Assembly: GCA_004552965.1 (NCBI GenBank)
Contig: SFMU01000040.1
Coordinates: 1-18,608 of the forward strand
DNA length: 18,608 nucleotides
Source of the DNA: Bacteroidales bacterium
Lineage (GTDB): Bacteria > Bacteroidota > Bacteroidia > Bacteroidales > UBA932
Reading direction: 5' to 3'
The position numbers and the translations under genes were made by a program. The first letter of the stretch is position 1. Each line of letters begins with the position of its first letter. The notes beneath the pieces were generated by a model. It ran no database searches and was not told the origin of the DNA. It saw only the letters and a program-made list of their open reading frames with translations. Below, in pieces: positions 1 to 6,514 of the stretch.

Positions 1-9
1 TTGTCTTCC

Positions 10-57
10 ATACTTCAAAGGTAAGGTCTTTTGATACACAAACCTACCTTCAAGTAT
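10..57. repeat. Inverted repeat (hairpin) downstream of the RHS fragment
   Basis: Positions 10-15 pair with 52-57, and 18-27 pair with 42-50 apart from one bulged A. This gives about 15 base pairs around a loop of roughly 14 bases. It begins a few bases past the stop codon of the minus-strand RHS gene, so it could end that transcript. There is no clear U-tract after it in the minus direction, so it may instead be a remnant of the RHS locus. Confidence 0.4.
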
Positions 58-61
58 ATGT

Positions 62-1690
62 TTATGTCACATTATGCCACGGAAGTTTGCAAGTGTCCCC
101 ATTAGGATCTACATAATTGTTCGGATTGCCGTAACAGAATGAATAAGGACCTGACTGATACTGCTTCTCCGCAAGGGGGTCCGGGGTGAGCCATCGGGCG
201 AGGGTCGGGTCGTACATGCGGGCGCCGTAGTCGAGGAGGGAGAGGTCGGGGCTGAGGGCCTGCTGCTCTTCCTTGCCGGAGTAGCGCCAGCGGTTGGACG
301 GGTCGGTGATGGTCGATGTGGCGCCCTGGGTACCTCCGGTAAGGGCCCAGCGGGTACCGAACGGGAGGTAGTCCGAGGTCTCGAGCACTTCTCCGGTGGA
401 GCCGTCGGTGACGGCACGGACACTGCCGAGGTGGTCCCTGATGTGGTGACGGACAGAGTAGCCGGACAGTGTCCCGTCGGCGTCCCTTTCGGCGACTATC
501 CGTCCGCCGGTTGTCAGCACGCAGTCAAGGGTCAGGGCTCCGCCGGGCGCTTTGGTGTAGATAAGCTCGCCCTTGTACACGTAGCCGCTGCCGTCCGGTC
601 GTTCCGTCGAGTACTTCGTCCCGTCGGCAAGCCAGGTGTACGTCGCCAGGGTCGAGGTCACCCCGCCTTCGGTCACGGTTGCCCCCGACAGGAGGTTGAG
701 GGCATTCCAGACAAGGTCCTGGCCGGTCCGCCCGTCGTGCGTCGTGTTGCCGTTGGCATCGTAGGCAAAGGCACTGTAGGTCTTGCCGCTGCCGTTGCTC
801 CCCGAGTTGGAGATGGAGCAGATGCGGTTCCCGGAGAGGGTGAAGAGAAGGTCATCCTCGGGATCGGCCGCGCCCTGCCCGTACCGGACAAGGGCCTTGA
901 TGTTGCCGTTGCGGTCATACTCCAGCCCCTGCTCGGTGAAGGCATCGGTTGCGACCGTGGATGACCCGATGTAACGCTTCGACCCGGTGAGCCGGTCAAG
1001 GCCGTCGTAGGAGAAGGCGTAGGTCTGCATCCCGCTGCCGCTTCCCCGGGACCAGCTCCACTCGGAGATGCTCCCGCCGTACCGTCCGGCTGTCGAGGTC
1101 CGGGACGGGTCAGTGTAGCGGAGGGTCGAGGAATAGACCGGGGAAGCCTGGCCGGTGAGCCAGCCCCTGGCATTGTACGAGAGCGTCTCGGCCGTGGAAC
1201 CCGCAGAACCCGGCTCACCATAGGTCCGCCCGATCATCCTGCCCACGTCGTCGTAGGAATATGTCACCCTGTCCGTCGCATCCGCACCGCCACCGCTGAC
1301 GGTCGTCACCTCCCCGGCCAGGCGATCCCAGCCGTCGTAGCTCATCTCCCTGGTCACCACCGTGGCAGCACCTCCATAAGGAGTCACCACCTTCCTCGAT
1401 GCGACGGTCCTGCCGGTGAACGACAGGTTCAGGAAGAGGTCTTCCCGCATTCCCCGGTGGTCAATGCAGTGCTTCTGGATAGGCTGTGAACGCCAGTCGT
1501 AGTAGACGGCCTCCGCCGAAAAGGACGACCCGTCACCGACAACGAAAGTACGGCTCCCGGTCTGCAGTCCCTTGGCTCCCGGAGAGGAGTTCGAAGGCCA
1601 GGCCGTACCGTAGCCGGACAGGGTGCTGACGGCAAGACCGGACGCAGTGGCCGAAGGCAGCAAGGACAGTATGGCGGGCTTTTTCTTCAT
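62..1690 (-). CDS. RHS-repeat protein fragment with C-terminal RHS core, lacking a toxin domain
   Basis: The 542-residue product carries YD/RHS repeats: SYDGWDRL near 118, YSYDDVGR near 144, FSYDGLDRL near 227, YDRNGN near 258 and AYDANGN near 309. It then has the Bacteroidota RHS-associated core: DHLGSVRAVTD near 419, YLPFGTR at 441, YSGKEEQ at 470, and DYGARMYDPTLARWLTPDP from 487 to 505. RHS proteins form a shell that encapsulates a C-terminal toxin, and the toxin begins just after a DPxG motif. Here DPNG lies at 528-531 and only 11 residues follow, so no toxin tip is present. Full-length RHS proteins are usually well over 1,000 residues, so most of the shell is missing too. The N-terminus (MKKKPAILSLLPSA...) could be read as a weak signal peptide, but it resembles RHS-internal sequence, so this is probably a promoter-bearing remnant or silent cassette. 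GC content is clearly higher than in the genes to its right. No immunity gene is visible on the 61 bases downstream. Confidence 0.8.
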   Translation of the reverse strand: MKKKPAILSLLPSATASGLAVSTLSGYGTAWPSNSSPGAKGLQTGSRTFVVGDGSSFSAEAVYYDWRSQPIQKHCIDHRGMREDLFLNLSFTGRTVASRKVVTPYGGAATVVTREMSYDGWDRLAGEVTTVSGGGADATDRVTYSYDDVGRMIGRTYGEPGSAGSTAETLSYNARGWLTGQASPVYSSTLRYTDPSRTSTAGRYGGSISEWSWSRGSGSGMQTYAFSYDGLDRLTGSKRYIGSSTVATDAFTEQGLEYDRNGNIKALVRYGQGAADPEDDLLFTLSGNRICSISNSGSNGSGKTYSAFAYDANGNTTHDGRTGQDLVWNALNLLSGATVTEGGVTSTLATYTWLADGTKYSTERPDGSGYVYKGELIYTKAPGGALTLDCVLTTGGRIVAERDADGTLSGYSVRHHIRDHLGSVRAVTDGSTGEVLETSDYLPFGTRWALTGGTQGATSTITDPSNRWRYSGKEEQQALSPDLSLLDYGARMYDPTLARWLTPDPLAEKQYQSGPYSFCYGNPNNYVDPNGDTCKLPWHNVT

Positions 1691-1718
1691 AAGGGCTTAA
1701 GGTTGAGTGACATTGGGT

Positions 1719-1750
1719 CAAATATATGCAATAGTATCACATTTTTCAAT
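1719..1750 (-). promoter_or_regulatory. Bacteroidota-type promoter for the RHS fragment
   Basis: Read on the minus strand, ATTG (1750-1747), a 20-base spacer and TATATTTG (1726-1719) closely fit the Bacteroidota consensus TTTG-N20-TAnnTTTG. Transcription would start about 1712, roughly 20 bases before the ATG at 1690. Confidence 0.55.
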
Positions 1751-1840
1751 ACTATCCCTGCCATTTTTTGAATAATCCGGAAACTTCCTGGTCAAGGAAA
1801 CTTTTTCAGAAAGAACCCCGACTATTGAAAAGGAAAATAT

Positions 1841-1848
1841 TATTTTTG
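1841..1848 (+). promoter_or_regulatory. Putative -7 element for the ATPase-sirtuin pair
   Basis: TATTTTTG matches the Bacteroidota -7 box TAnnTTTG, 22 bases before the ATPase ATG, and implies a very short leader. I see no good TTTG element at the expected -33 distance, so the promoter is only half supported. It points away from the RHS promoter in the same 180-base gap. Confidence 0.4.
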
Positions 1849-1870
1849 CAAAACAAAAAAGTTATCCTCG

Positions 1871-3028
1871 ATGGACAGCCCTTTCCAATATAACAAATAC
1901 GTCACCGGACAACATTTCATCGGGAGAAAGGAGGACTGCGGCATCCTGATGAACCTTCTTTCGAACGGAGAAAACGTCGTTCTTTGGGAACCTACTGGAA
2001 CGGGGAAGAAATCCCTTGTGTACCAAGTGCTTACAAAGATGAAACTATCCGGGACGATCTTTACTGCAGGTTCTTTCTCGGCCCTGTCGGTCCGCACTGC
2101 GGACGATTTCTTCATCCGACTCGGGACCACTGTCATCCGGATGCTGGCATCCACTCCTGAAAACTATGAAAAGATAGTGACAGGCTGCCTGGCCGGGACG
2201 CATTTTGTGTTTGACCGTAAAGCTTTCGCCGACAGGGACATCATCCTTTCCACAAACTGGGATCTGGATGAGAATGACCACATGGCCATTCTCCGCCTGC
2301 CTTATATCCTTTCTTCAGGCCGGCCGGAGAGGATACATCTGATCATCGACGAGTTCCAGAACATTGACCTTACGGGAGAAGGTGACAGAATCTTCTCCCT
2401 GATGGAGAAGGTGATGGATGAGGTAAAGGCTGCAGGAGGCAGCCGTTTCTCCTACATATTCCTGGGCTCGAGGGTCAATGCGATGGCAGACATATTCATT
2501 GGCAGGCACCATTTCTACCGCAGGGTGCAGAGGCTTCCCATGAGCAAGGTGGATGAGCGCGAAATCGTCGAGCACATCATCAAGGGCTTCCTCGCCAGCG
2601 GAAAGGTCGCCGACAGGGACCTGCTCAGCGGAGCGTGCCGCCTGCTTCGGTGCAATCTTTTCTACATCAATCATTTCACCTCGATCAGCGATTCCCTCTC
2701 AAAGGGCTACATCATGGAACCGGTGATGCTCGAGGCACTGAAGACACTGCTTGCGATCCACACCGGGCGCTTCATCGCCACAATGAGCGACCTCACCACT
2801 TTCCAGGTCAGTTTCCTGCGGGCCGTGGTTGACGGTCATCTCAAGTTCAGCACCGCCGAGGTAATCAAGAAATATTCCCTGAACTCTTCCGCCAACGTCC
2901 GCAGGCTCAAGGATGCGCTGATGAAGAAGGAGATCCTGACTTTCGAGGGACAGGATGAGAGGCCGGTCATCCTGGACCCTCTGTTCGAATACTGGCTGAA
3001 GAATCATTATTTCAATACCAATCCGTGA
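1871..3028 (+). CDS. P-loop ATPase of the archaeal-type AAA ATPase family, degenerate Walker A
   Basis: This 385-residue soluble protein opens with a pattern common in Bacteroidota ATPases of this kind: SPFQYNKYVTGQHFIGRKED at residues 3-22, followed by a P-loop. The Walker A region is WEPTGTGKKS at 39-48. Against the usual GxxxxGK[ST], the first Gly is Glu and the residue after GK is Lys, with Ser one position later. Walker B is clear (IHLIIDEFQNID, acidic pair D160/E161), followed by a sensor-like IFLGSRVNAM segment and a C-terminal winged-helix-like part ending in ILDPLFEYWLKNHYF. That C-terminal motif is typical of this ATPase family. The stop codon overlaps the sirtuin start by one base, so the two are very likely co-translated. 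From memory, this ATPase-sirtuin adjacency recurs in Bacteroidales. The cellular role is unknown; ATP binding is likely, but efficient hydrolysis is less certain. Confidence 0.82.
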   Translation: MDSPFQYNKYVTGQHFIGRKEDCGILMNLLSNGENVVLWEPTGTGKKSLVYQVLTKMKLSGTIFTAGSFSALSVRTADDFFIRLGTTVIRMLASTPENYEKIVTGCLAGTHFVFDRKAFADRDIILSTNWDLDENDHMAILRLPYILSSGRPERIHLIIDEFQNIDLTGEGDRIFSLMEKVMDEVKAAGGSRFSYIFLGSRVNAMADIFIGRHHFYRRVQRLPMSKVDEREIVEHIIKGFLASGKVADRDLLSGACRLLRCNLFYINHFTSISDSLSKGYIMEPVMLEALKTLLAIHTGRFIATMSDLTTFQVSFLRAVVDGHLKFSTAEVIKKYSLNSSANVRRLKDALMKKEILTFEGQDERPVILDPLFEYWLKNHYFNTNP

Positions 3029-3729
3029 TGAAGAAGATTGCAGTACTGACCGGTGCAGGTGTCAGCGCCGAAAGCGGTCTTGACACCTACCGCGACTCCG
3101 GAGGGTTATGGGACAGCTACGACCCGATGGAGGTTGCCTCGATAGATGGGTGGAACAGGAATCCTGCCCTGGTGCTGGAGTTCTACAATGGATTCCGGAA
3201 GCAGCTCCGCTCAGTGTCGCCCAATGCCGCCCACCGTGCCATTGCTGCGTTGGAAGACCGTTTTGAAGTGACGGTCATCACCCAGAATGTCGACAATCTG
3301 CACGAAAGGGCAGGAAGCACCCGCGTGGTGCATCTCCATGGGGAAGCGACCAAGGTGCGTCCCGAGAGCGGTGAATATGACCTGACATATTCGGAGAAGG
3401 AAGTTTTCGACATAGGCTATGGGGAAGTCGGACTGGGGGACCTCGCTCCGAACGGGAAGCAGCTGCGTCCGCACATCGTCTTCTTCGGGGAGGCTGTCCC
3501 GAAGATCGAGAAGGCGATGGATGTAGTCTCCGCCGCCGACATATTCCTGATTGTGGGAACATCGCTTGCCGTCTATCCGGCTGCAGGGCTTTATCGCTAT
3601 GCGAAGAATGAATGCCCGATATACATCATCGACCCAAAGGAAGTGCCTGTCCGCGACAAGAGGGTGACTCACATCCGCGAGACAGCCACCGTCGGCATGG
3701 AGCGTTTCCTCGAACTCCTTGGAGCATGA
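3028..3729 (+). CDS. cobB: NAD-dependent protein deacylase, class III sirtuin (CobB/SIRT5 type)
   Basis: Sirtuins remove acyl groups from lysines using NAD and release nicotinamide and O-acyl-ADP-ribose. The 233-residue protein has the Rossmann-fold NAD motif TGAGVSAESGLDTYRD (8-23), GLWD at 26-29, TQNVDNLHERAG (85-96), catalytic His in HLHGE (H104), FFGEAVP (152-158) and VGTSLAVYPAAGL (176-188). The zinc-binding Cys tetrad is absent: the only Cys is C196. In E. coli CobB the acyl-specificity motif is YxxR; here the stretch is FYNGFRKQL, with Phe56 at the usual Arg position and Arg57 one later. A GTG at 3025 gives a two-residue longer reading, but I prefer the ATG at 3028 because it gives the common TGATG overlap with the ATPase stop. 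The protein is probably a cytosolic deacylase; whether it prefers acetyl or negatively charged acyl groups cannot be settled from sequence. Confidence 0.9.
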   Translation: MKKIAVLTGAGVSAESGLDTYRDSGGLWDSYDPMEVASIDGWNRNPALVLEFYNGFRKQLRSVSPNAAHRAIAALEDRFEVTVITQNVDNLHERAGSTRVVHLHGEATKVRPESGEYDLTYSEKEVFDIGYGEVGLGDLAPNGKQLRPHIVFFGEAVPKIEKAMDVVSAADIFLIVGTSLAVYPAAGLYRYAKNECPIYIIDPKEVPVRDKRVTHIRETATVGMERFLELLGA

Positions 3730-3785
3730 ATATGTCGACACGGGATTGCCCCTTTCTCCTGAAAATGAATGTTTTTGGAAAATAA

Positions 3786-3817
3786 TTTGGCGTTTTCTGC
3801 GGAAATTTCTATTTTTG
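3786..3817 (+). promoter_or_regulatory. Promoter of the rplU-rpmA operon
   Basis: TTTG (3786-3789), a 20-base spacer and TATTTTTG (3810-3817) match the Bacteroidota TTTG-N20-TAnnTTTG promoter in both boxes and spacing. The start would be near 3824, leaving an untranslated leader of about 80 bases before rplU. Confidence 0.65.
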
Positions 3818-3852
3818 CAGTCCATTTTATGGCCGTGGAGCTCCTGGAAGTT

Positions 3853-3877
3853 CCGCATCCCGTGCGGGCGCTTGCGG
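3853..3877 (+). promoter_or_regulatory. Structured leader upstream of rplU, possible alternative stems
   Basis: In the rplU leader, CCGCA (3853-3857) can pair with TGCGG at 3863-3867 or with an identical TGCGG at 3873-3877. The second fold also allows CCC (3859-3861) to pair with GGG (3866-3868). The two folds exclude each other. Ribosomal-protein leaders are often bound by their own product, so this could be an L21 control site. No Rfam family is claimed. Confidence 0.3.
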
Positions 3878-3904
3878 CTGCAACTAATAAAGTTTTGTTT
3901 TTTT

Positions 3905-4216
3905 ATGTACGCAATTGTTGATATTGCAGGACAGCAGTTCAAAGTCGAGGCTGGCAACGAGATTTTCTGCAACCGCCTTCCGGCCGCAAAGGATTCCGCC
4001 GTCGAGTTCGACAAGGTTCTGCTGATTGACACCGACGGGCAGATTCAGCTCGGTAATCCTTACGTGAAGGGTGCAGTTGTCAAGGCTACCGTCCTCGCTG
4101 ACGATGTAAAGGCTGACAAGGTACTCGTATTCAAGAAAATCCGTCGCAAGGGCTTCCAGAAGTGCAATGGCCATCGCCAGAAGCTTTCAAAAATCCGTAT
4201 CGACGCTATCGCTTAA
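3905..4216 (+). CDS. rplU: 50S ribosomal protein L21
   Basis: The 103-residue product starts MYAIVDIAGQQFKVE, the L21 signature, and includes KVLLIDTDG, NPYVKGAVVKATVLAD and the basic stretch KKIRRKGFQKCNGHRQ at the end, which contacts 23S rRNA. Length matches L21 proteins. The reading frame is open much further upstream (from about 3719), but that part has no L21 homology and includes the promoter, so the start is ATG 3905. The gene lies 20 bases before rpmA, the usual rplU-rpmA pairing, and is preceded by a strong Bacteroidota promoter and a structured leader. Confidence 0.97.
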   Translation: MYAIVDIAGQQFKVEAGNEIFCNRLPAAKDSAVEFDKVLLIDTDGQIQLGNPYVKGAVVKATVLADDVKADKVLVFKKIRRKGFQKCNGHRQKLSKIRIDAIA

Positions 4217-4236
4217 TTTCTTAAGACTGGAACACT

Positions 4237-4497
4237 ATGGCACACAAAAAAGGACAATCAAGTTCAAAGAACGGTCGTGAGTCTCATTCAAAACGACTCG
4301 GTATCAAGAAGTTTGGCGGTGAGGTCGTAAAGGCCGGTAACATCATCGTCCGCCAGAGGGGCACTGTCCACAATCCTGACAAGTTCGTCGGAATGGGCAA
4401 GGACCACACTCTTTATGCATTGGTTGACGGAACAGTGAAGTTTACCAAGAAGAAGGAAGACAAATCCTATGTTTCGGTAGTACCTTTTGAGAACTAG
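4237..4497 (+). CDS. rpmA: 50S ribosomal protein L27
   Basis: This 86-residue protein has the L27 N-terminal arm (MAHKKGQSSSKNGRES) that reaches towards the peptidyl-transferase centre, followed by KRLGIKKFGGEVVKAGNIIVRQRGT and VGMGKDHTLYALVDG. There is no N-terminal extension of the Firmicutes kind that must be cleaved. It follows rplU by 20 bases and is followed by a hairpin-plus-U-tract terminator at about 4517-4558, so rplU-rpmA probably form a two-gene unit. Confidence 0.97.
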   Translation: MAHKKGQSSSKNGRESHSKRLGIKKFGGEVVKAGNIIVRQRGTVHNPDKFVGMGKDHTLYALVDGTVKFTKKKEDKSYVSVVPFEN

Positions 4498-4516
4498 ACT
4501 CGGAGGGGAATAGAAT

Positions 4517-4558
4517 AAAGAGGGCTGGCTTCGAGTTTTCGTGCCTGTCCTCTTTTTC
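4517..4558 (+). terminator. Rho-independent terminator after rpmA
   Basis: AAAGAGG (4517-4523) pairs with CCTCTTT (4549-4555), followed by a T-rich run. The 25-base loop could hold further short pairs. It lies between rpmA and serS and ends the rplU-rpmA transcript, at least partly. Confidence 0.55.
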
Positions 4559-4593
4559 TTTAAAGATAACTTGCAAAACTTAAGTAATAGAAT

Positions 4594-5865
4594 ATGCTGA
4601 CATTGAAAATGCTTCGTGAAGATCCTGAAAGAGTGATCGCGAAGCTTGCCGTCAAGAATTTCGACGCAAGGCCTGTCGTGGAGAAGGTACTTGAACTGGA
4701 CACCAACAGAAGGAATCTCCAGACAGAAAGTGACAGCCTTCTGGCGCAGCAGAAGCAGAAGGCAGCCGTTATCGGCAGCCTCATGAAGGCCGGTAAGAAA
4801 GATGAGGCCGAAGAAGTCAAGAAGGAAGTTGCTCTTCTCAAGGAAAAGTCTTCCGAACTTCTCGCCAGAGCGGATGAGAACAACAGGGAACTTGAAGCCC
4901 AGCTCGTTCTCCTTCCGAACATTCCTTGTGACCTGGTTCCTCCGGGAAAGGGTGCTGAGGACAATCTTGTCGTCAAGATGGGCGGCCCCGAGGTCGTTCT
5001 TCCTGAAGGAGCTCTTCCTCACTGGGAGCTTGCGAAGAAGTATGACATCATCGACTTCGATCTCGGTGTCAAGCTGACCGGTGCCGGTTTCCCTGTCTAC
5101 AAGGGCAAGGGAGCCAAGCTCCAGAGAGCCCTGATCAATTTCTTCCTTGATGTGAACACCAGGGCCGGTTACAAGGAGGTCGAACCTCCGGTGGTCGTCA
5201 ATGCCGCTTCCGGTTTCGGAACCGGTCAGCTTCCTGACAAGGAGGCCCAGATGTACTACGTCGGTCTGGATGACTTCTATCTCGTCCCGACAGCCGAGGT
5301 TCCTGTCACCAACATATTCAGGGATGTCATCCTCCAGAATAACGAATGCCCTCAGAAGATGACCGCCTACACTCCTTGCTTCCGCCGCGAGGCAGGTTCT
5401 TATGGCAAGGATGTCAGGGGATTGAACAGGCTCCATCAGTTCGACAAGGTCGAGATTGTCCGTGTGGAGAAGCCTGAGGATTCTTATGCCGCCCTGGACG
5501 AGATGGTCGCCCATGTTGAATCGATAGTGAATGCCCTTGGCCTGAAGTACAGGATTCTCCGCCTCTGCGGTGGCGACATGAGTTTCACTTCGGCCATCAC
5601 CTATGATTTCGAGCTCTGGTCTGCAGCCCAGGGACGCTGGCTCGAGATCTCTTCAGTGTCCAACTTCGAGACCTATCAGGCCAACCGTCTGCACCTGCGC
5701 TACCGTGACGCAGAAGGCAAGGTTCAGCTCTGCCACACTCTTAACGGCAGCTCGCTGGCTCTTCCTCGCGTGGTCGCCGCTCTTCTCGAGGACAATCAGA
5801 CAGAAGACGGAATCATCATTCCTGAAATTCTCCGTCCTTACACTGGCTTCGACAAGATTGACTAG
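4594..5865 (+). CDS. serS: Seryl-tRNA synthetase
   Basis: SerS charges tRNA-Ser (and tRNA-Sec where present) with serine using ATP, in the cytosol. The 423-residue length is typical. Residues 1-110 form the Lys/Glu-rich helical arm that grips the long variable arm of tRNA-Ser. The class II core follows: serine-binding TAEVP at 233-237; motif 2 as FRREAGSYGKDVRGLNRLHQF at 263-283; a final-region ELWSAAQGRWLEISSVSNF segment at 340-358; and motif 3 as NGSSLALPRVVAALLEDNQ at 384-402. No key segment is missing. It starts 96 bases after rpmA, beyond a terminator. The weak TAACTTGC just upstream is not a convincing promoter, so either read-through or an unrecognised promoter drives it. It sits 9 bases before ruvC, so the two are probably co-transcribed. 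Confidence 0.97.
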   Translation: MLTLKMLREDPERVIAKLAVKNFDARPVVEKVLELDTNRRNLQTESDSLLAQQKQKAAVIGSLMKAGKKDEAEEVKKEVALLKEKSSELLARADENNRELEAQLVLLPNIPCDLVPPGKGAEDNLVVKMGGPEVVLPEGALPHWELAKKYDIIDFDLGVKLTGAGFPVYKGKGAKLQRALINFFLDVNTRAGYKEVEPPVVVNAASGFGTGQLPDKEAQMYYVGLDDFYLVPTAEVPVTNIFRDVILQNNECPQKMTAYTPCFRREAGSYGKDVRGLNRLHQFDKVEIVRVEKPEDSYAALDEMVAHVESIVNALGLKYRILRLCGGDMSFTSAITYDFELWSAAQGRWLEISSVSNFETYQANRLHLRYRDAEGKVQLCHTLNGSSLALPRVVAALLEDNQTEDGIIIPEILRPYTGFDKID

Positions 5866-5874
5866 CCGGGCCTG

Positions 5875-6429
5875 ATGGAGAAAAGGACAATCATCGGAAT
5901 TGACCCCGGAACCAATCTGCTTGGCTTCGGGGTTATTGAAATAGATGGGGGCAAGCCGGCCTTCGTCGACATGGGTGTCCTGGATCTCCGCAAGGAGAAG
6001 GATGCATATTCAAAGCTGCGTCAGATTTTTGACACGGTCTCCGAGGTTGTCAGGACCTACCACGGGACCGAGATGGCGCTGGAGTCGCCTTTCTATGGCA
6101 AGAATGTCCAGGTTGTCCTCAAACTGGGAAGAGCCCAGGGAGCAGCGATGATCGCCGCCATGGAGCAGGGACTTCCTGTCTTTGAATATGCCCCCAGACA
6201 GGCCAAGCAGGCTATAACCGGCAACGGCGGCGCTTCCAAGGAGCAGGTCTCTCTGATGCTCGAGAAGACTCTCGGATTCCATCTGGAGACCGAGCATCTT
6301 GATGCTACGGATGCTCTCGCCATCGCGATGTGCCATTACTATTCGACCACGAATCCTGTCTCCTCCGTGAAGAAAGGATCCTCCGGTTGGGAGAAATATA
6401 TTCTCGAACATCCTGAGAAAGTAAAATAA
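5875..6429 (+). CDS. ruvC: Holliday junction resolvase RuvC
   Basis: RuvC cuts Holliday junctions symmetrically, working with the RuvAB branch-migration motor. The 184-residue protein has an RNase H-like fold with all acidic catalytic positions visible: D10 in GIDPGTN, E70 in ALESPFYG, and D143/D146 in HLDATDALAIA. KLGRAQGA (83-90) is also characteristic. The C-terminal tail (about 160-184) is somewhat longer than in E. coli and Lys/Ser-rich. The ATG at 5875 lies 9 bases after the serS stop. A clear terminator follows. ruvA and ruvB are not in the window. Confidence 0.96.
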   Translation: MEKRTIIGIDPGTNLLGFGVIEIDGGKPAFVDMGVLDLRKEKDAYSKLRQIFDTVSEVVRTYHGTEMALESPFYGKNVQVVLKLGRAQGAAMIAAMEQGLPVFEYAPRQAKQAITGNGGASKEQVSLMLEKTLGFHLETEHLDATDALAIAMCHYYSTTNPVSSVKKGSSGWEKYILEHPEKVK

Positions 6430-6443
6430 TCGACACATTTTTC

Positions 6444-6471
6444 GGCTCCGGTTTAAACCCGGGGCCTTTTT
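6444..6471 (+). terminator. Rho-independent terminator after ruvC
   Basis: GGCTCCGG (6444-6451) pairs with CCGGGGCC (6459-6466) through eight pairs including one U-G, with a seven-base loop and five T residues at 6467-6471. It closes the serS-ruvC transcript and separates it from the receptor gene. Confidence 0.85.
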
Positions 6472-6514
6472 CGGAGTCAAAAGGATGTTTGAAACAAAGT
6501 AGACGATAACTGAA

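Noticed and set aside
431..964. Plus-strand open frame of 177 codons opposite the RHS fragment
   Set aside because: Stop-poor antisense of GC-rich RHS sequence; low-complexity Val/Gly/Ala composition.
3028..3729. Defence-type SIR2 NADase paired with an ATPase
   Set aside because: Length, motifs and catalytic pattern fit a CobB-type deacylase, with no fused effector or nuclease domain and no other defence genes nearby.
3211..4032. Minus-strand open frame of 273 codons across the sirtuin and rplU
   Set aside because: It is antisense to the sirtuin and covers the rplU promoter and start; no protein signature is seen.
4561..4593. serS promoter (TAACTTGC)
   Set aside because: It is one base short of the TAnnTTTG box and has no TTTG at -33.
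4288..5514. Minus-strand open frame of 408 codons across rpmA and serS
   Set aside because: It is antisense to two well-recognised genes and crosses their terminator; it has no recognisable protein features.
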